From the NCBI GenBank assembly GCA_036257595.1, contig DATAFF010000029.1:1-39164 (forward strand): 39,164 nt of DNA, given 5' to 3'. The notes below the pieces were generated by a model. That model did no database searches. It was given only the letters and a program-made list of their open reading frames with translations, and was not told the origin of the DNA. The stretch is from DATAFF01 sp036257595. Lineage in GTDB: Bacteria > Pseudomonadota > Alphaproteobacteria > Rhizobiales > Aestuariivirgaceae. Position 1 is the first letter of the stretch. Each line of letters opens with the position of its first letter. A program made the position numbers and the translations under genes. Shown in pieces: positions 1 to 8,156 of the stretch.

Positions 1-1
1 T

Positions 2-2278
2 TTGGTGCATTTGGTTTTGCAGCTTGACCTCGTCGGCATTGCTCATTCCCATGCTGGCGAGATTGCCGAGGGTACGCTTGCGGTGATCCTTCTCCTCATG
101 GTCCAGGGGCCACGTTGTGGCGGGGAGCCCCATATCGATCAGATCCTCGGCGGTGAGCCCATAGTCGAGCAACTCGTCGGGGACCTGCCCGAATGCCGTC
201 GGGACATTGGGACTGACGCGGTCTCCGATGGCTTTGGCGGCCGGCCCGCCGATCGAGGAATGCAATTCCCCGCGTCGAATCGGATAATGGCGTTGCTTCT
301 TGAACGGCTTGCCGTTCGGTCGCAGTGCGAGATTGGCGCCGGACCACTCCTGCTCGTTCACCCCGTCCTCCCCCATCTGCTCTCGGATCAGCTGCAGGAC
401 CTCGCCACGCGTCAGATCACTTCGCGGGACGTGGCGGACGAAATGGGGATTGAGCTTGGCGATCTCCTCTTCGATCGTGGCGACGCGGAAGAGCAGGAGG
501 GCAATCCGCCGCCGCAGCTTCGGCTCCTTCTTGTCCAGGCCGTGGACAAAGTGTCTGTCGATGCGAACGCCGCGAATGTCGACGCCCGCCGCCCGTAAGC
601 TGCGCTCGGCTGCCATCAGCTCGGCATATTTCGCCCCAAGCTTCCGGCCGGCATTCTTCATGGCCACGACGCCGCTTACTATTTCCTCCTTCGTCAGCTT
701 GGCGACCTTAGTGTCGCGGTCGAAATCCGGATCGATCTGCGCGATCTCGTCCTTCAGCGCCTTGATCCGGGCCGCGAGCCGCTCCCGTTCCTTGTTGCTC
801 GTTTGGTCGGATGGTTCCAGCATGGAGAGCTCTTTCTGGGCTTCGAAAAGCTCGGCAAATTTGCCACCCATCTCCCGGTCCTGAGCGCGTATGAGCAGCG
901 CCTTGTTGATCGGGTCGTAGTCCGGGATGATCGCGAGCACTTCGCGCGGCAACCTGCCCTTGTTGGCAAGCTGCGCAAGCGAGCGCACGCAGCCAGCGGC
1001 ATTGGCCCGGCTTTCGGGCAAAGGCGATTCCGAGTCCTCCTTGACGCCAGGCCAGCCGCGAGCCAGGGCCTGCACCAGCTCGCCAAATTGCTGGGTGGTG
1101 AGAACGCCGGAATGATGAATGTCGAGCAGCTCCTCGGTCGCGATCATCAGCTCGATCACGCAGGCTTCCTGCGGCAGGAACACGAATTTGCATTGCCGTT
1201 CGATCGCGTCGAGGTCGCGCAGCTCGCGCACGATTTCGAAGAGGTCGCGCCTCGCACCCCACCTTGCGCAGAGGTGGGTGATCCAATAGCGACTCGTGGG
1301 TGGGTCGCTCTTCGAGGGCAGGGGATATGATTGCAGAATCCGCAGACACTCCCTGCAGCGCTCGATCTCGGCCGTCACGTCAGCGATGAGCTTCTGACCT
1401 GTCTCAAGATCGAGCTTGCCGTCCGCCCTTGCGTCTCGCAAAGACTGACGGTCGGTCTTGAGCCTCTCGATCCGGTATACGTACCTATCGATCGACTCGC
1501 CGATCTGCCGCGCGGTCGGCTTGATCGATTCCTGGTTCGGCTTGTCGGGCTGCTGAATGTCGAGGCCGGGCAGCTCGTGCAGCAGCATCTCCATGATCAG
1601 CTCGGATTCGAGCTTGCGCGCCTCAGGGTCCGTTTGGCCCTTGACGGATTCGAGCCCGGCCATCGCGACGGCCGGGCCGCCGCCCAAATCCGCGAGCTTC
1701 GATTCGACCTTGGCGCGATCCGCCCGCAGGACGTCGACGGCCTGGCGCGCCCGCGATGGCTTGGGGTCCGGCGGCTGCGCGTCGACGACGGGCGGCGCTC
1801 GTTTCGGTACCATGTTCCCTTTGGGCGATTCGGGGCTGGGCGGCGGCGTCCGCTCCTCCACCATTCGCGAATATGTCGTGGATGCATGGTGCGGAAGCTC
1901 GGGGGATTTGCCTTTGCTCGACCTCCGGCGCAGGATCCGCCGTTCTTCCGGCTCGACCGCGGGACCGTTCTCGGGCTCCCTCCCGGTCGGCTGGCTGCCT
2001 GCCGAATGGTATTTCTGATATGCCGTGTAGTCGAAGTACCCTTGCTTGTGACCGTTCTTGAGCAGATGAGGGCTGCCGGTCTTCATGACGATCGGCTCGG
2101 CCCCGCGAGGACGTCCGGCGAGCTTCTTCTGGACCCAGCGCGCGAGCTTGTTCGTGCCAAACGGCAGGGCGCCGACGTTTTTGTCGTGCGGGGAGAGCAT
2201 GATGCTCTTGGAATAGGCGGTGAGCGGCAAGGACCGGCCGCCGCCGACTTCGACGAATTGACCTGGAAGAAAGCTCAT
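2..2278 (-). CDS. Large uncharacterised protein, C-terminus beyond left edge
   Basis: A minus-strand frame starts at ATG 2278 and stays open to the window edge, giving 759 codons with no stop. An in-frame TAA lies 13 codons upstream of the ATG (2315-2317), so the start is bounded. I do not recognise the family. Residues 1-95 look folded and rich in Gly, Lys and aromatics. Residues about 96-180 are a Pro/Arg/Ser-rich, probably disordered linker. From about 185 on it is charged and helical, with coiled-coil-like stretches near 260-310 and 490-515. Residues about 505-565 and 599-655 resemble each other: an acidic helix, then an (I/L)(D/N)PxF turn, then LT+xE(I/V). This suggests a diverged internal repeat. 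There is no signal peptide or membrane segment. The frame has normal high-GC third-position use, and the opposite-strand frames are broken into short shadows. Function unknown; a structural, phage-derived or effector-like protein are all possible. Confidence 0.75.
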   Translation of the reverse strand, partial: MSFLPGQFVEVGGGRSLPLTAYSKSIMLSPHDKNVGALPFGTNKLARWVQKKLAGRPRGAEPIVMKTGSPHLLKNGHKQGYFDYTAYQKYHSAGSQPTGREPENGPAVEPEERRILRRRSSKGKSPELPHHASTTYSRMVEERTPPPSPESPKGNMVPKRAPPVVDAQPPDPKPSRARQAVDVLRADRAKVESKLADLGGGPAVAMAGLESVKGQTDPEARKLESELIMEMLLHELPGLDIQQPDKPNQESIKPTARQIGESIDRYVYRIERLKTDRQSLRDARADGKLDLETGQKLIADVTAEIERCRECLRILQSYPLPSKSDPPTSRYWITHLCARWGARRDLFEIVRELRDLDAIERQCKFVFLPQEACVIELMIATEELLDIHHSGVLTTQQFGELVQALARGWPGVKEDSESPLPESRANAAGCVRSLAQLANKGRLPREVLAIIPDYDPINKALLIRAQDREMGGKFAELFEAQKELSMLEPSDQTSNKERERLAARIKALKDEIAQIDPDFDRDTKVAKLTKEEIVSGVVAMKNAGRKLGAKYAELMAAERSLRAAGVDIRGVRIDRHFVHGLDKKEPKLRRRIALLLFRVATIEEEIAKLNPHFVRHVPRSDLTRGEVLQLIREQMGEDGVNEQEWSGANLALRPNGKPFKKQRHYPIRRGELHSSIGGPAAKAIGDRVSPNVPTAFGQVPDELLDYGLTAEDLIDMGLPATTWPLDHEEKDHRKRTLGNLASMGMSNADEVKLQNQMHQ

Positions 2279-2433
2279 TTTTTCCGCCCCGATTTTAGTT
2301 ATGGCTTTTGCAATTTAAGAGAGTGACATGAACAACCCTCGACTGTAAATAGGTCCTGGGAGACTCCGCACGTATTTTGCTGCGCCACCGCGACGCGGTG
2401 CGCTATTGATTGGGACTATCGAGGAGAAGTGCG

Positions 2434-2673
2434 ATGCGGATGTCGAAGTCGGGGCTGTGGATGACCCTGCTGGCGGCGGTCGGCGTGACGGCGGTGCTCG
2501 CCCGCTGGTTCAAGGGCCAGTCGGCGGTCCAGCCGGCGCCGCTGCCCAAGGTGCGATCGGCGGGGCCGGAGGCGATGCAGAACCCGCCGCGCCGCTGGGA
2601 CGAGCACGACCAGGCGCTTGACGAGTCGTTTCCGGCGAGCGATCCGCCGGGACTTACGCCGCGGCGCGACTGA
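2434..2673 (+). CDS. Small membrane-anchored protein with SFPASDPP tail
   Basis: This is a 79-residue protein. ATG 2434 is chosen because GAGGAG lies at 2421-2426, seven bases upstream; an in-frame TTG at 2410 lacks such a site. Residues about 7-24 form one hydrophobic segment (GLWMTLLAAVGVTAVLA), followed by a basic residue and a Pro-rich linker. The C-terminus carries DESFPASDPP (residues 63-72). This short acidic/proline motif recurs at the end of many small hypothetical proteins in Alphaproteobacteria; no function is established that I can name. The same motif recurs in this window at 20004-20219, in a soluble protein. Likely an inner-membrane anchored peptide with a cytoplasmic tail; the role is unknown. 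Confidence 0.7.
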   Translation: MRMSKSGLWMTLLAAVGVTAVLARWFKGQSAVQPAPLPKVRSAGPEAMQNPPRRWDEHDQALDESFPASDPPGLTPRRD

Positions 2674-2706
2674 ACCAGGCTCGCAGCAAGAGGCGGGCGG
2701 TTTCCC

Positions 2707-3801
2707 ATGCGGGTTGCGTTCTACTCTCCCTTGGCGCCGGTCGATCATCCAACGCCCTCGGGCGACCGCCAGATGGCGCGCCAGTTGCTGCGCGTTCTCG
2801 CCATGGCCGGCCATGACGCCGCGGTGGCGTCAGGTCTCAGATCGTGGTGCCGCGCGGCGTCGGAGCAGCACCTTGCGGCGCTCGAGCTGCGCGCCGCCGA
2901 GGAGCGGGAGCTGATCGCCCGGCGATGGTCGAGAAGCGGTGCTCCCGATCTCTGGTTCACCTATCACCCCTATTACAAGTCTCCCGATCTGCTCGGTCCG
3001 GCGCTGTCGGCGCGCGCCGGAATCCCCTATGTCACCGCTGGCGCGTCGATCTCCGTCCGGCGGCAGGAGGGTGAATGGCAGCCCTATCAGGCGATCGTCG
3101 CCAAGGGATTGAGCGGTGCCGCTCTCAATCTCTATTTCGCTCCGCGCGATCGCCCGGGGCTTCTCACGGTCGCGCCGCCGGAGCGGCTCGCCGCCTTTCC
3201 GCCGTTCCTCGACAGCGAACCGGCGCCGCGGCAGGCTTCGGGAGAGCCGCCGACCATTCTCAGCGTCGGCATGGCCCGGCCCGGGCGCAAGCTCGAGAAT
3301 TTCCGAATCATGGCCGCGGTCCTCGCCAGGATCGTCGATTTGCCATGGCGGCTTGTCGTTCTTGGTGGCGGCCCCTGCCGAGTGGAAGCGGAGGCGGCCT
3401 TTGTCGGCTTTCCGGAAGGTCGGGTTAGTTTCCGCGGCGAACGGCCACGGGCCGAGGTGTTCGCCGCCATGGCGGCCGCCGATCTCTATCTGTGGCCGGG
3501 TTTCGAGGAGGCCTATGGTCTCGCCTATCTCGAGGCGGCGGCGCATGGCCTGCCGGTGGTGGCCTGGGACACCGCGGGCGTGCCCTCGGTGGTGTGTCAT
3601 GGCAAGACCGGGCTCTTGGCGCCATTCCCCGACGAGGCGGCGCTCAGCGCTGACGTTGCCAGGCTTCTCACTGATCCCGCCCTCAGACGAAAGCTCGGCG
3701 CCGCGGGCCGGGCCTTTGCGCTTGGCGAGCGCAGCGTCGCCAATGCGACAGCGCGCCTCAAGGACCTCCTTGCCGGGATTGTGGAGGAAAGGGTGCCGTG
3801 A
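2707..3801 (+). CDS. Glycosyltransferase, GT4 type
   Basis: A 364-residue GT-B fold glycosyltransferase expected to move a sugar from an activated nucleotide donor to an acceptor at the cytoplasmic membrane. The N-terminus (MRVAFYSPLAPVDHPTPSGD) is the usual first beta strand and acceptor-side loop. A short strand with ILSVGMARPGRK near residues 184-195 begins the donor domain. The C-terminal donor site has the EX7E-type motif EEAYGLAYLEAAAHGLPVV, followed by GKTGLLAPFPDEAAL, which is typical of family GT4. The stop overlaps the next gene by GTGA, so it is co-translated with a deacetylase-like protein. With the nearby UDP-glucose dehydrogenase this suggests exopolysaccharide or glycolipid synthesis, but donor and acceptor cannot be told. 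Confidence 0.88.
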   Translation: MRVAFYSPLAPVDHPTPSGDRQMARQLLRVLAMAGHDAAVASGLRSWCRAASEQHLAALELRAAEERELIARRWSRSGAPDLWFTYHPYYKSPDLLGPALSARAGIPYVTAGASISVRRQEGEWQPYQAIVAKGLSGAALNLYFAPRDRPGLLTVAPPERLAAFPPFLDSEPAPRQASGEPPTILSVGMARPGRKLENFRIMAAVLARIVDLPWRLVVLGGGPCRVEAEAAFVGFPEGRVSFRGERPRAEVFAAMAAADLYLWPGFEEAYGLAYLEAAAHGLPVVAWDTAGVPSVVCHGKTGLLAPFPDEAALSADVARLLTDPALRRKLGAAGRAFALGERSVANATARLKDLLAGIVEERVP

Positions 3802-4535
3802 GCGATTGGACACCGCTCCGGCGCGAATTGACGCGATGGCAGGAGAGCGGGCGGGTCGCAACGCTGTGGCTTCGGGACGACGATGCCGAGACCCCTTCAC
3901 CGGCGCTCGACAGCTTGCTGGCGATGACGGCGGAGCATGGGGTGAGCGTGCTCGTCGCAATCATCCCGGCGCGTGCCGATAAGGCGCTGGCCGAGCGCCT
4001 TCGCCGCGAGCGCCATGTCGAGACGGCAGTCCACGGGGTGGCGCACGTCAATCATGCGCGGGAGGGGGAGAAGCGGGCCGAGCTCGGCACGGCGCGTCCG
4101 GCCGCTGCCATCCTGAACGAGCTCAAAGCGGCGAGGGAGCACCTGAGGCAGCTCTTCCCGGTTCTGTCGGGTCTGCTGGTGCCGCCATGGAACCGGATCG
4201 CGCCGGCGGTGGCCTCGCGAATCGGCGAAGCCGGCTTCGCCGGGATCTCGGCTTTCGGCTGGAAGCCGGTCGCCGCCGAGGTGCGGCAGCTCAACACGCA
4301 TGTGGATCTGATCGACTGGAAGGAGCAAGGCCGGTGGCGGCAGCTCGACGAGGTGATCGTGCTCCTCGCCGGCGCCCTTGCCACATCGCGCGAGGCCCAT
4401 GATTTCGCGCCGGTCGGCATCCTGTCGCATCATCTGCGCCGCACCAGCGAGTCGGACGGCATGCTGGAGCAGCTGCTTCGCGGGACGATCAGCGATCCGG
4501 CGATCCGTTGGCGGTCGGCGAGGGAGCTGCTCTAG
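3798..4535 (+). CDS. Polysaccharide deacetylase-like (NodB-fold) protein
   Basis: A 245-residue protein starting at GTG 3798, which overlaps the stop of the glycosyltransferase (GTGA). It carries marks of the glycoside hydrolase/deacetylase beta-alpha barrel: RDDD at residues 26-29 (catalytic and metal aspartates), H79-x3-H83 as probable metal ligands, and a PPWNR motif near residues 130-134. Members of the superfamily remove N- or O-acyl groups from polysaccharides. This branch is divergent and lacks a signal peptide, so it probably acts in the cytoplasm on a precursor. Coupling to the glycosyltransferase suggests that both act on one glycan or glycolipid. It is convergent with the next gene, with the two stop codons overlapping at 4532-4535. 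Confidence 0.75.
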   Translation: MSDWTPLRRELTRWQESGRVATLWLRDDDAETPSPALDSLLAMTAEHGVSVLVAIIPARADKALAERLRRERHVETAVHGVAHVNHAREGEKRAELGTARPAAAILNELKAAREHLRQLFPVLSGLLVPPWNRIAPAVASRIGEAGFAGISAFGWKPVAAEVRQLNTHVDLIDWKEQGRWRQLDEVIVLLAGALATSREAHDFAPVGILSHHLRRTSESDGMLEQLLRGTISDPAIRWRSARELL

Positions 4536-5362
4536 ACGGTGATCTCGAGATCGTCCGATGCGACGATCGTGGCGGGGAAGACCTGGCGGGCGTTGTGCTC
4601 GATGGCTGCAAGGTCGCTGTCGGTGCGGCGTGGGCGGTGGTGAAACAGCACGAGGCGCTTGACCTGCTGGTTGCGGCAGAGCGCGGCGGCATGCTGCCAG
4701 GTCGAATGACCCCAGCCGCGATGAGTCGGGTATTCGGCGTCGGTATAGGTTGCATCGATGATCAGAACATCGGCGCCGGCCACCAGCTGGTCGACCGTCG
4801 CATCGGCCGTGGGATTGCCGTGCTCGTGATCGGTGATGTAGGCGACGACCTTGCCGCCGGATTCGAGCCGGTAGCCGATCGCACCATCGGTATGGTTGAG
4901 GGCGCCGGTGTGGATCACCGCGGCACCCGGTGGATGCAGTGTGTCGCCCGGCGCAAAATCGACATAGCGGGTGTCCGGATCGAAGACCTCGGTTCTGACC
5001 GGAAAAAAGGGCGCCCGCATGAACTCCTCCACCATCTGGCGTGTCGTCATGCGACCGTGCAGATGGCCCGACCACAGCGTCACCTCGATGGCCGGGTCAA
5101 ACAACGGACTGAAGAACGGCAGGCCGATAATGTGGTCGTAATGGCAATGGCTGAAGAAGATGTCGGCCGTCGCGATCTTGCGATCGGAAAAGGTGAGGCC
5201 CAATCGCCTGATTCCCGATCCGGCGTCGAAGATCAGGGCGTTCGGGCCGTTCGAAACTTCGACGCAGGCGGTGTCACCTCCGAACTGCCGGGCTGCCGGG
5301 CCGGGGGCGGAAACGCTGCCCCTGGTTCCCCAGAACCGGACAGTGAGAGGGTGCTTAGCCAT
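4532..5362 (-). CDS. Metallo-beta-lactamase fold hydrolase
   Basis: Start chosen at ATG 5362, preceded by AAGG; in-frame ATG 5383 and TTG 5386 would add only a few residues. The protein has 276 residues. It opens with VRFWGTRGS and contains the class motif H72-C-H-Y-D-H77, then further likely ligands in IHTGALNHTDG, ITDHEHG and LFHHRP. This is the pattern of binuclear-zinc MBL-fold enzymes of the RNase Z/phosphodiesterase-like side of the family. Substrate is not evident: cyclic nucleotide, phosphodiester or lactone are all possible. No signal peptide is present, so it is cytoplasmic. It is divergent from the methyltransferase gene at 5478 and shares a roughly 115-bp promoter region with it. 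Confidence 0.85.
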   Translation of the reverse strand: MAKHPLTVRFWGTRGSVSAPGPAARQFGGDTACVEVSNGPNALIFDAGSGIRRLGLTFSDRKIATADIFFSHCHYDHIIGLPFFSPLFDPAIEVTLWSGHLHGRMTTRQMVEEFMRAPFFPVRTEVFDPDTRYVDFAPGDTLHPPGAAVIHTGALNHTDGAIGYRLESGGKVVAYITDHEHGNPTADATVDQLVAGADVLIIDATYTDAEYPTHRGWGHSTWQHAAALCRNQQVKRLVLFHHRPRRTDSDLAAIEHNARQVFPATIVASDDLEITV

Positions 5363-5477
5363 TGATCGACCTTGCCGTTTCATCAATCGTAAGTCACGGA
5401 GAATTACGGGGGAAGGAACTGGGGTTCAATCGATCTTGCGCTACCCTAGGGCCAACCTCCTGTGCTAGGGGACCGCC

Positions 5478-6011
5478 ATGGAAAATGGATTGCGACCGGA
5501 ATCGGGCGGGAAAGTCGCGCTGACGCGCTTGGAGAAGCTCCTCTATCGCCTCGAGGCGCAACATGCCGTGCTCGCATGGGCATTTGAGCAGATTGCCGCT
5601 CGCGAAGGGATCGTGTTCGAGCTCGGGCTGGGGAAGGGACGAACCTACGACCACCTCTGTCGCCATCTGCCGGGGCGGCAGATCTGGGTGTTCGAGCGCG
5701 AGGTCGATGCGATTCCCGACTGTGTCCCCGATCCGGCCTTTCTGATCGAGGGGGAAATCGCCGCGACACTGCCGGCCGCTGCCGAGCGCTTCAGCGGCCA
5801 GGTGGTGCTCGCCCATAGCGACGTCGGCTCCTTCGATCATGAGCGGAATATCGCCATGGCGAAAGTGGTGAGCGCCGCATTGCCGCCGGCGCTGGCACCC
5901 GGGGGCCTCGTGCTGAGCGACTTGCCGCTCGAGCTTCGCGGCATGGAGCAATTGCCGTTGCCGACGGGCGCGCGTCGGGATCGCTATTTCATCTATCGCA
6001 AAGTCGGCTGA
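5478..6011 (+). CDS. Small class I SAM-dependent methyltransferase-like protein
   Basis: A 177-residue protein. The segment IVFELGLGKGRTYDHL (about residues 45-60) matches motif I of Rossmann methyltransferases (ExGxGxG variant), and WVFERE about 13 residues later fits the acidic end of strand 2, which binds the SAM ribose. LAPGGLVLSDLPL near residues 140-150 is the later strand. The overall pattern fits the bacterial family annotated as S-adenosyl-L-methionine methyltransferase (Methyltransf_17). Substrate unknown. It sits 21 bp upstream of ugd on the same strand, so the two may be co-transcribed. Confidence 0.75.
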   Translation: MENGLRPESGGKVALTRLEKLLYRLEAQHAVLAWAFEQIAAREGIVFELGLGKGRTYDHLCRHLPGRQIWVFEREVDAIPDCVPDPAFLIEGEIAATLPAAAERFSGQVVLAHSDVGSFDHERNIAMAKVVSAALPPALAPGGLVLSDLPLELRGMEQLPLPTGARRDRYFIYRKVG

Positions 6012-6032
6012 TCGACTCGGGAGTAAGGGAGC

Positions 6033-7355
6033 ATGAGGGTTGCGGTTGTTGGCGCGGGTTATGTCGGCTTGGTCACCGCCGCCTGCCTGTCCGAGTTCGG
6101 CTTCGAGGTCACCTGCATCGACAAGGAGGCAGACAAGGTCGAGCGTCTGCGGCAGGGCGAAATTCCGATCCATGAGCCTGGGCTCGACGGGTTGGTGTTT
6201 GCCAATCGAAGGGCCGGCCGTCTCGATTTCTCCGATGATCTCTCGGGGGCGGTGCGCGGCGCGGGTGTCGTCTTCATCGCTGTCGGGACGCCAAGCCGGC
6301 GCGGCGAGGATGCGGCCGACCTCGCCTTCGTGCGTGCGGCAGCAGAGCAGATCGGACGAGCGCTTAACGGCTTCACGGTGGTCGTCACCAAGTCAACCGT
6401 GCCGGTCGGCACGGCGCGCATGCTGGAGCGGCTGATCCGCGATGTTCGGCCCGACGCCAATTTCGCAATGGCGTCCAATCCGGAGTTCCTGCGCGAGGGC
6501 TCGGCGGTCGAGGATTTCCTGCGCCCCGATCGCATCGTGGTGGGGCTGTCGTCGGCGCAGGCGCGCGAAAGGATGAGCGAGCTCTATCGGCCGCTGATGC
6601 TGCGCGATGTGCCGGTGCTGTTCACCAATTTCGAGACGGCCGAGCTCATCAAATATGCGGCCAATGCCTATCTCGCGACGCGCATCGGCTTCATCAACGA
6701 GATGGCCGATCTCTGCGAGGCGGTCGGCGCCGATGTCAGCGCCGTGACCCGCGGCATGGGCCTCGACCGGCGGATCGGGCTTCATTATCTCCAGCCCGGT
6801 CCGGGATTTGGCGGCTCCTGCTTTCCCAAGGACACGCGGGCGCTCACCTCGATCGCCAAGCAGGCGGGGACGCGGTCGCGGATCGTCGAAGCGGTCATCG
6901 AGGCCAACGCCGCGCGCAAGGACAGGCTCGCCGAGCGGATCGCGGATGCGGTGGGCGGCAGCTTGCGCAACAAGCGGGTGGCGGTGCTCGGTATCAGCTT
7001 CAAGGCGGAGACCGACGATCTGAGGGAAGCGGCGTCGCTTGCCGTCATCCCGGCGCTGCAGAAGGAGGGCGCGACGATTGCGGCCTATGATCCCGTGGCA
7101 ATCGCGGCGGCGCGGCCGCTGCTGCCGGATGTGACATGGTGCGGCGACGCCTATGAGACAGCGAAGGATGCCGATGCGATCGTGGTGCTTACCGAATGGA
7201 ACGAGTTCCGCGGCCTCGACCTCCGGCGGCTGGCAGCGCAGATGCGCGAGCCTGTCCTGATCGACTTCCGCAACATCTATTCGGCGGGCGATGTGGCCAA
7301 GACGCCATTCGTCTATCACAGCCTCGGCCGCGCCACCGTGAGCCCGGGGTCATAG
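6033..7355 (+). CDS. ugd: UDP-glucose 6-dehydrogenase
   Basis: A 440-residue enzyme oxidising UDP-glucose to UDP-glucuronate with two NAD+, feeding capsule, exopolysaccharide or glycolipid synthesis. The N-terminal Rossmann motif GAGYVGLVTAACLSEFG (residues 7-23) binds NAD. KSTVPVGTA and NPEFLREGSAVEDF follow, and the catalytic thiol is C263 in GFGGSCFPKDTRAL. The C-terminal UDP-binding domain contains LGISFKAETDDLREA. Length and order of motifs are those of the complete enzyme. The start ATG 6033 has AAGGGA upstream. The glycosyltransferase and deacetylase-like genes 2-3 kb upstream are plausible users of the product. Confidence 0.96.
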   Translation: MRVAVVGAGYVGLVTAACLSEFGFEVTCIDKEADKVERLRQGEIPIHEPGLDGLVFANRRAGRLDFSDDLSGAVRGAGVVFIAVGTPSRRGEDAADLAFVRAAAEQIGRALNGFTVVVTKSTVPVGTARMLERLIRDVRPDANFAMASNPEFLREGSAVEDFLRPDRIVVGLSSAQARERMSELYRPLMLRDVPVLFTNFETAELIKYAANAYLATRIGFINEMADLCEAVGADVSAVTRGMGLDRRIGLHYLQPGPGFGGSCFPKDTRALTSIAKQAGTRSRIVEAVIEANAARKDRLAERIADAVGGSLRNKRVAVLGISFKAETDDLREAASLAVIPALQKEGATIAAYDPVAIAAARPLLPDVTWCGDAYETAKDADAIVVLTEWNEFRGLDLRRLAAQMREPVLIDFRNIYSAGDVAKTPFVYHSLGRATVSPGS

Positions 7356-7366
7356 ACCGGAGAGGA

Positions 7367-8149
7367 TTACCGCCCCTTCCAGACCGGCTGGCGCTTCTCG
7401 GCGAAGGCGAGGGCGCCCTCCCGCTGATCCTCGCTGTCATAGAGCACGTCGACCGACTTGAGGCGGCGCTTGGTGACCATGTCGAAAGCCTGCTGGACCG
7501 GCAGGTGAGCGGTCTCGCGGATCGTCTCCTTGATGGCGGCGAAGACGAGCGGCGGCCCGGAGGCGAGGAGATCGGCGAGATCGTGGGCCCGCGCCATCAG
7601 CCGGCCCGCCGGAACCACCTCATTGACCACGCCCCAGCGGCGGGCCTCTTCGGCATCCATGACCCGGCCGGTGAACAGAAGCTCCATGGCGATGTGATAG
7701 GGCATGCGGCGCGGCAGCTTGATGGTCGCGGCATCGGCAAGCGTGCCGGAGCGGATCTCGGGAAGGGCAAAGGTGGCGTGATCAGCGGCAAGGATGAGAT
7801 CGGCCGAGAGGGCAATCTCGAAGCCGCCGCCAAAGGCGATGCCATTGACGGCGGCGATGACCGGCTTGTTCAGCCCCTTGAGCTCCTGCAGTCCGCCAAA
7901 GCCGCCGACGCCGTAGTCGGCATCGGGCGACTCGCCGGCGGCAGCGGCCTTGAGATCCCAGCCCGGGCAAAAGAACTTCTCGCCGGCGCCGGTGAGGATG
8001 GCGACGCGCAGCTCCGGGTCATCGCGGAAGCCGGCGAAGATCTCGCCCATGATGCGGCTGGTCGGCGCATCGATGGCGTTGGCCTTGGGGCGGTCGATGG
8101 TGACTTCCAGCACCGGTCCTCGCCGTTCGGTCCTGATCGGATTTGACAT
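7367..8149 (-). CDS. caiD: Crotonobetainyl-CoA hydratase (CaiD-like)
   Basis: A 260-residue crotonase-fold enzyme and the last gene of the carnitine block. From memory it follows E. coli CaiD closely: DRPKANAID, FRDDPELRVAILTGAGEKFF, GWDLKAAA, a DADYG/GGF loop and the terminal AFAEKRQPVWKGR, with the same overall length. E111 (in AFGGGFEIAL) and E131 (in FALPEIRSG) occupy the two catalytic positions of enoyl-CoA hydratases. The usual small GG after the second glutamate is replaced (DAATIKLP), so substrate range could differ. Expected reaction: water addition to crotonobetainyl-CoA giving L-carnitinyl-CoA, in the cytoplasm. An enoyl-CoA hydratase of other specificity is the alternative; the neighbours favour carnitine. 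Confidence 0.85.
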   Translation of the reverse strand: MSNPIRTERRGPVLEVTIDRPKANAIDAPTSRIMGEIFAGFRDDPELRVAILTGAGEKFFCPGWDLKAAAAGESPDADYGVGGFGGLQELKGLNKPVIAAVNGIAFGGGFEIALSADLILAADHATFALPEIRSGTLADAATIKLPRRMPYHIAMELLFTGRVMDAEEARRWGVVNEVVPAGRLMARAHDLADLLASGPPLVFAAIKETIRETAHLPVQQAFDMVTKRRLKSVDVLYDSEDQREGALAFAEKRQPVWKGR

Positions 8150-8156
8150 CGCGTGA

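Noticed and set aside
2..598. 198-residue plus-strand frame at the left edge
   Set aside because: Antisense to the same open minus-strand frame; no recognisable motif.
1331..2326. 331-residue plus-strand frame opposite the large unknown protein
   Set aside because: It lies wholly antisense to the 759-codon open frame, has an Arg/Leu-rich composition typical of GC-rich shadows, no family resemblance and no ribosome site; the minus frame has better protein-like composition.
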